Shown here: piece after piece, positions 1-8,375 of the stretch
Layout of the letters: each line of letters begins with the position of its first letter
Numbering within the stretch: position 1 is the stretch's first letter
Assembly (NCBI GenBank): GCA_964475755.1
Contig: CAYYXR010000022.1
Location: 1 to 48,014 of the forward strand
DNA length: 48,014 bases
Source: UBA11612 sp964475755
Lineage (GTDB): Bacteria; Pseudomonadota; Alphaproteobacteria; Rhodospirillales; Rhodospirillaceae
Direction: 5' to 3'
The notes under the pieces: model-generated
Database searches by the model: none
The model's input: only the letters and a program-made list of their open reading frames with translations
What the model was told of the DNA's origin: nothing
Translations under genes and position numbers: made by a program

Positions 1-119
1 CCTCCTTGGAAAAACCATACCTCAGGATGGACCACTTCAAAGGGGGCGCCTCAGTCTTTCCTAAACGGCTGCACGCCGCCACACTGCGACACAGGTTTGG
101 ATCGATAGGGGAGGATAGA

Positions 120-962
120 ATGGCAGACTCACCAGCACGGCTCGACGGCAAAGTTGCGTTCGTTACTGGCGGCGGCGCGGGAATTGGACGCGGTATCGTT
201 GAAGCTTATGCGGCCCTTGGCGCTAAGATCGCCGTTCTGGAGATCGACCCCGCACGCGCCGAGGACGTCAGCAAAGCACTCGGCGGGGACTCCCTAGTGA
301 TCACCGGTGATGCCTGCAAAACGCCGGACGTCAAGGATGCCGTGGCGCAAATCGATAAAACCTTCGGCCGGCTCGATATCGTCGTGAACAATGTCGGCGA
401 TTTTCTGGGAAGCCACTCAAAGTTCGAGCGCTTCACCGAAGAGCAATGGGACGACCTTTATCACGTCAATCTGCGCAACATTTTCGTTGTCACTAAACAT
501 GCCATTCCCCTGATGCAAAAAAGCGGAGACGGCGGCAGCATCATCTGTCTGTCTTCAATCGAAGGGTTCCGCGGCATACCCATGTGCGCTGTATACGCGG
601 CGTTTAAAGCTGCCATCGGCGGCTTCGTCAAAAGCTTAGCCCTTGAACTTGGCCCTTACGGCATTCGCGTGAACGCCATCGCACCGGAAACCACCGACAC
701 GCCGCAAGTGCCGGTTACAAAATTTATCCCACCGGAAAAACAGGAGAATATCGAGCGCTGGATTCCCTTGGGCCGGTTCGGCACACCGAAGGATGCCGCG
801 GGCTGCGCCGTGTTCCTTGCCTCCGAGATGTCGGCCTGGGTGACGGGCACGACCATTCACCTGGACGGCGGGGCTTTGGCGGCGGGAGGCTTTTACCGCG
901 CCCCGGATGGCTATTGGACCAATCTACCTGTGGTCACGGGCCGCGGCATTGAGCTTGGCTAG
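120..962 (+). CDS. SDR family NAD(P)-dependent oxidoreductase
   Basis: Predicted cytosolic short-chain dehydrogenase/reductase of 280 residues, interconverting an alcohol and a ketone with NAD(P). The cofactor motif TGGGAGIG is at residues 16-23, followed by an NNVG variant of the NNAG motif. The catalytic set Ser146, Tyr159 and Lys163 has normal spacing. I chose ATG 120 because it follows GGGGAGGA and begins just before the Rossmann fold; the frame is open upstream to position 6, but that stretch has no SDR character. The next gene in the same direction, 64 bp on, is a ketosteroid isomerase homologue, so a hydroxysteroid or similar substrate is a reasonable inference. The family call is secure; the substrate is not. 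Confidence 0.9.
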   Translation: MADSPARLDGKVAFVTGGGAGIGRGIVEAYAALGAKIAVLEIDPARAEDVSKALGGDSLVITGDACKTPDVKDAVAQIDKTFGRLDIVVNNVGDFLGSHSKFERFTEEQWDDLYHVNLRNIFVVTKHAIPLMQKSGDGGSIICLSSIEGFRGIPMCAVYAAFKAAIGGFVKSLALELGPYGIRVNAIAPETTDTPQVPVTKFIPPEKQENIERWIPLGRFGTPKDAAGCAVFLASEMSAWVTGTTIHLDGGALAAGGFYRAPDGYWTNLPVVTGRGIELG

Positions 963-1026
963 CGCTTGCACCCCGTTTCCTCGCACGCGATAGTGCGCTA
1001 CCAATTATTCGAGAGGAACTGAGACC

Positions 1027-1407
1027 GTGGAACTGAAAGACAAAATCAAGACGGCGGTGGATGGATATTTTGACGCATTCGACAGGGGCAGCGCCGAAGC
1101 CGTACTGGCGTTATTTGCGAGCGACGCAACCGTCGAAGATCCGGTTGGTTCCAAAGTACGCAAGGGCACGGAAGAATTATCCAAGCTCTATACCGGTGCC
1201 ATGGCGATGAAGTGCAAAATTACGCCAACGGGCCCTGCACGCATCGTCCAAAACGAGGCCGCTTTCCCCTTCCACGGCGTTGTTCAGTTGCCCGACAAAG
1301 TGATGGAATTCGATTGCATCGACGTGATGACTTTTAACGACGACGGAAAAATCCTGACCATGCGCGCCTTTTGGGGTCCGGGCAACACGACCTACACCGA
1401 AAAATAA
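1027..1407 (+). CDS. Delta5-3-ketosteroid isomerase homologue (NTF2 fold)
   Basis: 126-residue NTF2-fold protein close to steroid delta-isomerase, which moves a double bond in 3-oxo-delta5-steroids using a general-base Asp and an oxyanion hole. The catalytic residues are visible as Tyr14, Asp38 (in ATVEDPVGS) and Asp99 (in CIDVMTF). These have the same numbering as the Comamonas testosteroni enzyme, so the isomerase active site appears intact rather than just the SnoaL fold. The start is GTG 1027, preceded by GAGAGGAA. It probably forms an operon with the upstream SDR: dehydrogenase plus isomerase is the classical pair for oxidising 3-hydroxy-delta5-steroids. It converges on the next gene with only 5 bp between the two stops. 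Actual steroid substrate is inference. Confidence 0.85.
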   Translation: MELKDKIKTAVDGYFDAFDRGSAEAVLALFASDATVEDPVGSKVRKGTEELSKLYTGAMAMKCKITPTGPARIVQNEAAFPFHGVVQLPDKVMEFDCIDVMTFNDDGKILTMRAFWGPGNTTYTEK

Positions 1408-1412
1408 GCCGT

Positions 1413-1862
1413 CTACCGCTTGCCCGGGGTGATCATGTCCACCGGCACGGTTTGCGTCCATTCGATGATCAGGGTCCGGCGGGCAAACTTCCATTTGCCG
1501 TTCTCGCGGCGGAATTTGTCCTGATAACGTAGCCCCCAGTCCAAGCGTTTGTGCTTTCCGTCCTTCGGCTTCATGAGCTGATAAGCAACGCCGTAGGTTT
1601 CACCGGTGGCCGCGTCCCCGTCGATGGAGACGGTTTGATTTTGCACCGTGTGCATGGTGGAAGTGAACATCTTGTCCAGCATTGCCGGAACCCCGAGAAT
1701 TTCTTCGAGCCCCGTTTGCACAGCCACCGGGCTTTCGATGACCGCGTCATCGGTGAATATTTCGCGGATAATGTCCGGCTCGTTTCGATCCATGCCGCGC
1801 GCATAGAGATAAGTAAGTTGCCTTAACTCCCATTCATTGGAATCGACCGTTGCGTGGGTCAT
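1413..1862 (-). CDS. SnoaL-like / NTF2-fold protein
   Basis: 149-residue protein of the SnoaL-like group (NTF2 cone fold), seen in EWELRQLTYLYARGMDR, the FTDDAVIESP segment and the C-terminal GKWKFARRTLIIEW strand. Members include cyclases, dehydratases and non-catalytic binding proteins, so no reaction is assigned. It is the last gene of a leftward operon: its ATG directly abuts the TAG of the FkbM gene (TAGATG on the minus strand), which suggests translational coupling. With the ketosteroid isomerase homologue facing it, it is one of two NTF2-fold proteins within 1 kb, but they are on opposite strands and share little sequence. Confidence 0.8.
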   Translation of the reverse strand: MTHATVDSNEWELRQLTYLYARGMDRNEPDIIREIFTDDAVIESPVAVQTGLEEILGVPAMLDKMFTSTMHTVQNQTVSIDGDAATGETYGVAYQLMKPKDGKHKRLDWGLRYQDKFRRENGKWKFARRTLIIEWTQTVPVDMITPGKR

Positions 1863-2615
1863 CTAACCCTCCTCCTTTTGAACGCGAGCATAAACATCGC
1901 CTGACCGGGCTCGTTTAGGCAGATTGTGAATGTGATCAGTGATCTCATTTTTTGAAACCCAATTGGTCAACCGCAACTTTTTGTCTTCGCGGTACGAGAT
2001 ATTGAATTCATAGCCTCCGAGCTGAGCCAGTTTATCGATGCACGCACTGGCTAGCGCCGGCTGGGCGCCGAGAAATTCGAACGAAAGCGATGGGATCGGC
2101 TGACTCAATCCAGCGAGAACCTCGCGTTCAAACCCTTCCACGTCGATTTTGCAAAATTGCGGCAAGCCGTGACGCGCGATCATATCGTCCAACGTTTCGA
2201 TGCGCACATCCTGGCGTGCATCCCACGCGACGTGGCTAAAGCCCGACGTGCGGCCCGCGCGCTCGGTCCACTCTTGGGAAAGGCTGGAGAGTGTGGGATT
2301 GCCGGTACTAATCAGCATTTCTTGATTCCCACGCTTCGCCCCTAAGGCACAATCTTCGAGCGATACATTTTCCGCACGTCCGTAAATCCGACGCAGGAAT
2401 TTCATCATCTCCGCTTGCGGCTCGAACGCAACCACGCGGCATCCCAGCGCCCGCAGCGCCCATACTCGGTCGCCCACATGCGCGCCGACGTCAAAGGCAA
2501 GATCGCCGGGCTGCACGAATTGACGATAGAGTCTGCGCATCCGCAACTGACCGATCACGTTCAAGCGATAAACGGCAATAGACCGCGTAAACCCAAAAGC
2601 GCCGCGCAATGTCAT
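1863..2615 (-). CDS. FkbM family methyltransferase
   Basis: 250-residue SAM-dependent methyltransferase of the FkbM family, usually O-methylating sugars or polyketide hydroxyls. The SAM-binding motif I is FDVGAHVG at residues 41-48, followed by the acidic FEPQ motif, and the family signature KIDVEGFEREVL lies in the second half. The ATG overlaps the stop of the upstream quinoprotein gene by one base (TGATG), so it is translationally coupled to it. A methyltransferase in this setting could act on a glycan or small-molecule product, but nothing in the sequence names the acceptor. The family assignment is firm. Confidence 0.88.
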   Translation of the reverse strand: MTLRGAFGFTRSIAVYRLNVIGQLRMRRLYRQFVQPGDLAFDVGAHVGDRVWALRALGCRVVAFEPQAEMMKFLRRIYGRAENVSLEDCALGAKRGNQEMLISTGNPTLSSLSQEWTERAGRTSGFSHVAWDARQDVRIETLDDMIARHGLPQFCKIDVEGFEREVLAGLSQPIPSLSFEFLGAQPALASACIDKLAQLGGYEFNISYREDKKLRLTNWVSKNEITDHIHNLPKRARSGDVYARVQKEEG

Positions 2616-4630
2616 CAGTTGGGCGCAACGATACGGCTCACCGCCATGTCCTGACCCGCTGTCAGGTTCTGAGCCCCGGCAGGAAATCCGTTTTCCGAAA
2701 GAATGAAGGACGTCACTGCGAGGTACTCCGCCTCGCTCAAGCCGGCCGGATTATCGACCGGCATGGTGTCGCGAATACGTTTGAACAGGTCTTCGACGCT
2801 CAGCCCGCGCCAGCGCGCGACAAAGGTTTCACCCGCGAGCGCCAACGCCGGTCCGTTGCCGCTGAGGGTCTCCATATGGCACCCCGCGGCGCAGCTTTTC
2901 AGGTAAACCTCGCGCCCCGTGTCGGCTTGAGCTTGCGCATAAACGCCGTCGCGCACCGTGCGCCCGGAAATCGCCGCCATTTCCATTGTGCCGGTGCGTG
3001 CGACAACATTTTCTGCGCCCGAGCCAGGCACCGCGAAAGCGCGCAAGGTCTGTCCGCTCGCCCAGTAGACAACGCCATCCATGACCGCCGGACCGGACTC
3101 GCAGCTCGCGCCGGATTTGAAGCGCCACAAGAGCGAACCATCGCGCGCATCAAATGCATACATCTGCCCGTCCGGCTCGATGGAACATGTAAACACCACG
3201 CCGTTCGCCACCGTCACCGGCGCTTTGAGATACGGCCCCGTACAATTCGCGCCGGTGCCGGCCAAGCTGTCGCAGTCCTCGGCATTACCGGAAACCGCGA
3301 CACCGGCCGGATCGGCCACCTGCCAGATACGCGTGCCCGTCGTCGCGTCGAATGCGCCAACCGATCCGTACGAAATCACTTCACCCGATGTCATCTCAGT
3401 GGGCTGTGGCGCACGGGTCGGAAACTTGGCGTTGGAGTCTGCGAAGTAAATGCGCTGCCCGTCGGTCGCCGTACCGAACTCCATGCCGCCCAGCGGTCCG
3501 GCCGAGCCCGAAAACGCCTGCCAAACCACGGCGCCGGAATCAGGATCAAGCGCCCAAAACACCCCCGACTTTTGACCCGCGCCGACAAATTCGCGTCCGC
3601 CCGCCGTCCACATCATGGGCGCCGTACCGAAGTCATAGTCGGGCCCCTCACCGCAATCTTTCAATGGCGCACCGTTGAACTGCAGACACCCGGCGGTGAA
3701 GAAATCATCGTGCCGCCCGCGATATCCCCATTTGATGGCGCCGGTATCGGCATCGAACGCAACAATCGAGTCATACCAAACACCGTCGGGATGACAGGCC
3801 GCTTGCGCACCTTCGTCACCGGCATTGGCGATGACGCAGTCCTGCACCTCCTTAGGCCCGAGATAGGCGTTGCCCGTCGTAATATAGACCGTGCGTCGCT
3901 TGGCATCATACGCGCCGGAAGCCGACCAGATGGATGCTCCCGCGAAACCTTCCGGCAGGACATACGTTTTCCAAAGTAGCGCGCCGGTGCTCACATCCAA
4001 GGCCACCGTGCTGCCGCGAAAGGTGCAGCATTCATAGTTTGGATTGAGCGCAGGCATCGCCTCTTCCGAAACGCCGGTCAGGCTTAAGAATACCTTTCCA
4101 TCCCCGACGATGGGGGATTGCGCGACCTGCGCGAAACGATGTTCATCGATTTTCGTTTTCCATAGTAAAGCACCGCTTGCGGAATCAAGCGCGACAACAA
4201 ACGGCGCATTGCGCAAACCGAAAATGACCTTGCCGGCCGTCACCGCGACACTGCTGCGCACGGTCGCACCAGGAACATCCACCACATCGGGAATGGCGAT
4301 TTCCCATTCGATCGCACCGGTGCGTCGGTTGATCCGGTACAATCGGCTGGCGCTGGTCGGCAGATACAGTGATTCCCCGTCGGATATCGGCGTTGCAAGT
4401 TTGACCCCACCGGCCAAAGGCACGGACCAGAACGTTTCCAATTGACCTGCCGTTTGCGGCGATAGGTGGGCCGCGCCTGCGCCTTTGCGCATGCTGTGCA
4501 CATCGCCGTTGATGAAGGGCCACGTCGCGACGCTCGTTTCGGACTCGGGCTGATTGGGACCAAAAGCGAAATACGCGAGCGCAACAACAATCGCAGCGCC
4601 CAACGCAGCAACAATTCCCAATCGAGCCAT
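2615..4630 (-). CDS. Membrane-anchored PQQ beta-propeller / cytochrome c fusion (polyvinyl-alcohol-dehydrogenase-like)
   Basis: 671-residue predicted periplasmic quinohaem dehydrogenase. An uncleaved N-terminal membrane segment (LGIVAALGAAIVVALAYFAF) is followed by repeated propeller blades of the type GALLWKT, GAIKWGY and GSLLWRF. An NYECCTFRGS segment with adjacent cysteines resembles polyvinyl alcohol dehydrogenases. A C-terminal cytochrome c domain ends the protein, with a probable axial Met in TMPVDNPAGLS. The haem motif is CAAGCH (Cys580, Cys584, His585), i.e. CX3CH rather than the usual CX2CH; I checked this codon by codon. Start at 4630 chosen because GGAAGGGGGGG lies just upstream; an ATG at 4663 gives a poorer N-terminus. 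First gene of the operon with FkbM and SnoaL. The substrate is probably an alcohol; the exact compound is unknown. Confidence 0.82.
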   Translation of the reverse strand: MARLGIVAALGAAIVVALAYFAFGPNQPESETSVATWPFINGDVHSMRKGAGAAHLSPQTAGQLETFWSVPLAGGVKLATPISDGESLYLPTSASRLYRINRRTGAIEWEIAIPDVVDVPGATVRSSVAVTAGKVIFGLRNAPFVVALDSASGALLWKTKIDEHRFAQVAQSPIVGDGKVFLSLTGVSEEAMPALNPNYECCTFRGSTVALDVSTGALLWKTYVLPEGFAGASIWSASGAYDAKRRTVYITTGNAYLGPKEVQDCVIANAGDEGAQAACHPDGVWYDSIVAFDADTGAIKWGYRGRHDDFFTAGCLQFNGAPLKDCGEGPDYDFGTAPMMWTAGGREFVGAGQKSGVFWALDPDSGAVVWQAFSGSAGPLGGMEFGTATDGQRIYFADSNAKFPTRAPQPTEMTSGEVISYGSVGAFDATTGTRIWQVADPAGVAVSGNAEDCDSLAGTGANCTGPYLKAPVTVANGVVFTCSIEPDGQMYAFDARDGSLLWRFKSGASCESGPAVMDGVVYWASGQTLRAFAVPGSGAENVVARTGTMEMAAISGRTVRDGVYAQAQADTGREVYLKSCAAGCHMETLSGNGPALALAGETFVARWRGLSVEDLFKRIRDTMPVDNPAGLSEAEYLAVTSFILSENGFPAGAQNLTAGQDMAVSRIVAPN

Positions 4631-4809
4631 GCGACCCCCCCCTTCCGGCACCGTCGGATACACGCACCCTATATATAGCGTTGCTCGGCTTAAGTCAGAG
4701 TCTTTCCTGACACGGCGCAGCCGGCAATCGGTTTGCGTCTTGCATAGGCGCGCCCGGTCTGCTTCGTTTACACTTCAAGTCCATGCGGGCTGAATTCCGG
4801 GGGAGCATG

Positions 4810-7149
4810 ATGAACAGGTTTTTACTGGGCGGCGTTTTCGCACTCGCGGCGCTGCTGAGCGTCCCGGCGCACAGCGCCGACTGGGAAGATAAGTTCAGGC
4901 CCCTCGATGAAATCTGGCCGACGCCAACCCAGATGCGTACGGCCTCCGGTGCGCCGGGCCCCGACTACTGGCAGCAGCAAGTCGACTACAAGATCTCGGT
5001 CACCCTCGATGACGGCACCCAAAGCCTGAGCGGGCGCGAAGAAATCACCTACACCAACAACTCACCCGATGAACTGAGGTACCTCTGGCTCAACCTTGAC
5101 CACAATCACTTGTCTCCGGACTCCGATTTTATTCAAGCGCGCACAACCGATACCGATGACCGGATGACCTTCAATGAACTCCGCGCCCAGAACATGTTCG
5201 ATGCGTCCGAGTTAGGCATAAGGATTTCCGCGGTGACGGACCCGGCGGGCAATGCGCTTCGGTACACGCCCTCCAACACTATGGTGCGTGTTGACCTGCC
5301 TTCGCCCCTGCCGCCGGGCGGCACCTTTACGTTCAACATCACATGGACATTGAAGTTGCCGGACAGCGAATACTTCCGCAACCGCAGCGCTTACGAATAC
5401 TTTGAAGACGACGAGAACTATATTTACGCGGTAGCGCAATGGTACCCGCGCCTGGCCGCGTACTCAGACACCGACGGCTGGCACATTCAAGCGTTCTCCA
5501 ACCTTTCAGAGTTCACCCTCGAGTTCGGAAATTTCGATGTTGAGATTACCGTTCCCGCCGACCACGTGGTCGCGGCAACAGGTGAACTTCAAAATGCTGA
5601 TGAAATTTTAACCGACCAGCAAAAAGCGCGGCTTGAGCGCGCCCGCACGGCCAAGCGCACGGTGGAGATCATCACCGAGGCCGAGGCCACCCGCAATGAA
5701 AGCAGCCGGGCACGAGGCACAAAAACCTGGAAGTTCAGCGCGGAAAATGTGCGCGACTTCGCGTTTGCGTCCAGCCGCAAATTTATATGGGACGCGCAAG
5801 GCTACGAGGTGCCGGAAACCGGCAACACGGTCTTGGCCATGTCGTTTTATCCAAAGGAAGGTAATCCGCTTTGGGCGCAATATTCGACTCCGGCCCTCGT
5901 TCACGCCATGGAAGTCTACGGAAAGTTTGCGCTGCCGTATCCCTATCCCGTCATTCAATCCATCCAGGCCCCCGTCGGCGGCGGCATGGAATATCCCATG
6001 CTCGCCTTCAATGGCCCGCGCCCCGACATCGACGAGAAGACGGACGACGTTACCTACTCGCGCCGGACCAAATACGGCTTCATTGGAATCGTGATTCACG
6101 AAGCCGGGCATATCTGGTTTCCGATGATCGTCAATTCCGACGAGCGCCAGTGGACTTGGCTGGACGAGGGACTCAATTCCTTTCTCGATAACCAAGCTCA
6201 ATATTTGTGGGAGGAGGACTACCCCAATCTGAACGAAGTGGAGCGCATCACGGGCTACATGAAGTCGCCCAACGACCAGCCGATTATGACCAACGGCGCC
6301 TCCCTGACGAACCGCGGCGCCAACGCCTATGCCAAGCCCACCGCGGCCCTGACCGTCTTGCGGGAGACAATATTGGGCCGTGAACTGTTCGACTTCGCGT
6401 TCAAGGAGTATGCCCGCCGGTGGGCATTTAAACGCGCAACACCTTATGACTTCTTCCGCACAATGGAAGATGCTTCGGGCGTCGATCTGGATTGGTTTTG
6501 GCGCGGTTGGTTTTACGGCACCGACCATGTCGATGTGAGCTTGGACAACATCACCGCCTACACCATCAACACAAAAGAGCCGAAGACGGAAAATGAATAC
6601 AACCGCGAAAAGGACGAAGAAAAAAGCGATACGCTGACAGAGCGCCGCAATGCCGAACTCGAAAAATTTATCGAGGGATATGCGGGCCTGGAAGATTTCT
6701 ATAACGAGCATGACCGCTTTACGGTCAGCAACGCGGACCGCAATAAATACAATTCGTTCCTGAAAGGATTGGAAGACTGGCAAAAGGAAATGCTGGACGA
6801 CGATGCTTTCCTTCATGTCCTCGAGTTCAGCAACAAGGGAGGTCTTGTCACCCCCGTCATTGCCAAAATTACTTATCGCGGTGGGCGCACTGAAGAGTTG
6901 CGCATACCCGCGGAAGTATGGCGGGCGAACCCAAAGTCCTTCGCCAAACTGTTCGTGCGCGACCGAAAAATCGAATCCGTGGAAATTGATCCGAATCTGG
7001 AAACCGCCGACGCCGACACGGCCAACAACCACTGGCCGAGGAAGATCGAGGACAAGCGGATCGAGCTTTATGACTACGACCGCGAGGGGCGCAATCTCAT
7101 GAAGGATATGAAGACACCGCTGCGGTCCGGGGACGAGGACGAAGAGTAG
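4810..7149 (+). CDS. Exported M1 family zinc metallopeptidase
   Basis: 779-residue aminopeptidase-like protein with a signal peptide (MNRFLLGGVFALAALLSVPAHSA), so probably periplasmic or secreted. The zinc site is HEAGH at residues 430-434 with the third ligand Glu453, the exact HExxH-X18-E spacing of gluzincin family M1. GGGMEYPM about 35 residues earlier is a variant of the GxMEN substrate-binding motif. The C-terminal third is rich in charged residues and ends in an acidic tail. ATG 4810 is preferred over 4807 and 4783 because GGGGGAG at 4799-4805 then has usable spacing. The 180-bp divergent region to its left also serves the quinoprotein operon. Family secure; peptide substrates unknown. 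Confidence 0.9.
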   Translation: MNRFLLGGVFALAALLSVPAHSADWEDKFRPLDEIWPTPTQMRTASGAPGPDYWQQQVDYKISVTLDDGTQSLSGREEITYTNNSPDELRYLWLNLDHNHLSPDSDFIQARTTDTDDRMTFNELRAQNMFDASELGIRISAVTDPAGNALRYTPSNTMVRVDLPSPLPPGGTFTFNITWTLKLPDSEYFRNRSAYEYFEDDENYIYAVAQWYPRLAAYSDTDGWHIQAFSNLSEFTLEFGNFDVEITVPADHVVAATGELQNADEILTDQQKARLERARTAKRTVEIITEAEATRNESSRARGTKTWKFSAENVRDFAFASSRKFIWDAQGYEVPETGNTVLAMSFYPKEGNPLWAQYSTPALVHAMEVYGKFALPYPYPVIQSIQAPVGGGMEYPMLAFNGPRPDIDEKTDDVTYSRRTKYGFIGIVIHEAGHIWFPMIVNSDERQWTWLDEGLNSFLDNQAQYLWEEDYPNLNEVERITGYMKSPNDQPIMTNGASLTNRGANAYAKPTAALTVLRETILGRELFDFAFKEYARRWAFKRATPYDFFRTMEDASGVDLDWFWRGWFYGTDHVDVSLDNITAYTINTKEPKTENEYNREKDEEKSDTLTERRNAELEKFIEGYAGLEDFYNEHDRFTVSNADRNKYNSFLKGLEDWQKEMLDDDAFLHVLEFSNKGGLVTPVIAKITYRGGRTEELRIPAEVWRANPKSFAKLFVRDRKIESVEIDPNLETADADTANNHWPRKIEDKRIELYDYDREGRNLMKDMKTPLRSGDEDEE

Positions 7150-7280
7150 TCCGGGGCTGCTTCCGAAAAGGGATTCGGCCTTGCATTTATTTCGACTTTT
7201 ATATATTTCCACTTTGTACTTAATTGACGCCGGTCATTCTTGGGGGGCGCCGGACGCTTTTTTATGCGTGAGCACAGTCC

Positions 7281-8357
7281 ATGGACGACAGCAGACCCCA
7301 TTCCGAAAACATCCAAGAGCCCGTTTCCAGCGACTCTTCCGTGGCGCCTAAAGCCAAAACGAGCACGCTCCAGAAAGTCGTTCGGATTCTAATTGTGGTG
7401 GTCATCGCCGCGGCCGCTGTCGGCGGTCCGCTGCTGTATCAACGCAGTCAGCGCTATCCCTCCACTGAAGACGCATACGTCCAGGCGCACGTGGTGCAAA
7501 TCGCACCGCAAATTTCCGGCACCGTGTCATACGTTCATGTGGTCAACAACCAGCATGTGGATGCAGGACAGCTCCTATTTAAAATCGACGAAGCGCCGTT
7601 TGTCATTGCATTGGAAGCCGCCCAAGCATCCTTTGATGAAGCTGTGGACGATGTTGGCGCCAGCGGCGCCGGCGTGGCGGCAGCGGCGGCGCGGGTCCGC
7701 GAAGCAGAAGCCACACTCGCGAACGCTCGGCGTGAAGTTACGCGCGGACGTTCGCTCAATGAAGCCGGCAACCTGTCCACCTCCGTATTGGATTCACGTG
7801 AAGCCGCATTCAAACAAGCCGAGGCCGCCTTGGCCGTAGCCCAAGCAGATCTAACGCGCGCACAGCAGGAGTATGGTGGATCGGGCGAAGGCAATGCCCG
7901 GCTGCGTACAGCCAGCGCGACGCTCCACAAAGCGCAATTGGACCTCAGCTACACCGAGGTGCGCGCGCCCGCATCGGGCTGGATCTCAAACATGACCTTA
8001 CGAGAAGGCGCGTACTTAAACATGGGCCGTCCGGTTTTTGCCTTGGTGGAAGATACCGAATGGTGGGTGGACGCCCACTTCAAGGAAACGGATTTGACCA
8101 AAATGAGACCTGGTCAACCGGCGGACGTGACCGTCGACATGTATCCTGGCGTTACGCTACGCGGCGAGGTGGACAGCATCAGCGCGGGCTCGGGCGCCAC
8201 CTTCTCACTTTTGCCGCCGGAAAACGCTACCGGTAACTGGGTGAAGGTCACGCAGCGCTACACCGTTCGCGTCAATATTTTAGATGAGCCGCCTGATCTC
8301 ACCCAGCCGCTGCGCGTCGGTGGCAGTGCCGTCGCCACGGTTGATACCGGCGAATAA
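7281..8357 (+). CDS. HlyD/EmrA-type membrane fusion protein
   Basis: 358-residue periplasmic adaptor subunit of an efflux pump. A hydrophilic N-terminal tail precedes one transmembrane helix (ILIVVVIAAAAVGGPLLY). Next come the lipoyl half-motif with SGTVSYVHVVNNQHVDAG, a coiled-coil hairpin rich in Ala and Glu, the second lipoyl half (VRAPASGWISNMTLREG) and a beta-barrel domain. TEDAYVQAHVVQIAPQISG is typical of the EmrA branch. The MFS permease starts 18 bp downstream, giving an EmrAB-like pair. No outer-membrane channel gene lies nearby, so a TolC homologue elsewhere would be needed. The family is certain; exported substrates are not predictable. Confidence 0.9.
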   Translation: MDDSRPHSENIQEPVSSDSSVAPKAKTSTLQKVVRILIVVVIAAAAVGGPLLYQRSQRYPSTEDAYVQAHVVQIAPQISGTVSYVHVVNNQHVDAGQLLFKIDEAPFVIALEAAQASFDEAVDDVGASGAGVAAAAARVREAEATLANARREVTRGRSLNEAGNLSTSVLDSREAAFKQAEAALAVAQADLTRAQQEYGGSGEGNARLRTASATLHKAQLDLSYTEVRAPASGWISNMTLREGAYLNMGRPVFALVEDTEWWVDAHFKETDLTKMRPGQPADVTVDMYPGVTLRGEVDSISAGSGATFSLLPPENATGNWVKVTQRYTVRVNILDEPPDLTQPLRVGGSAVATVDTGE

Positions 8358-8375
8358 TTACCGCCGCCCCGAATC

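Noticed and set aside
6..119. N-terminal extension of the first SDR gene
   Set aside because: The extra 38 residues lack SDR character and the ATG at 120 has a good ribosome-binding site.
2609..3979. Long open frame (456 codons) on the plus strand, opposite the quinoprotein gene
   Set aside because: It is fully antisense to a gene with clear propeller and cytochrome motifs. Its composition is Arg/His-rich, with no recognisable domain; high GC explains long antisense frames.
5608..7212. 534-codon minus-strand frame opposite the M1 peptidase
   Set aside because: Antisense of a gene with an intact zinc site; no homology-like pattern.
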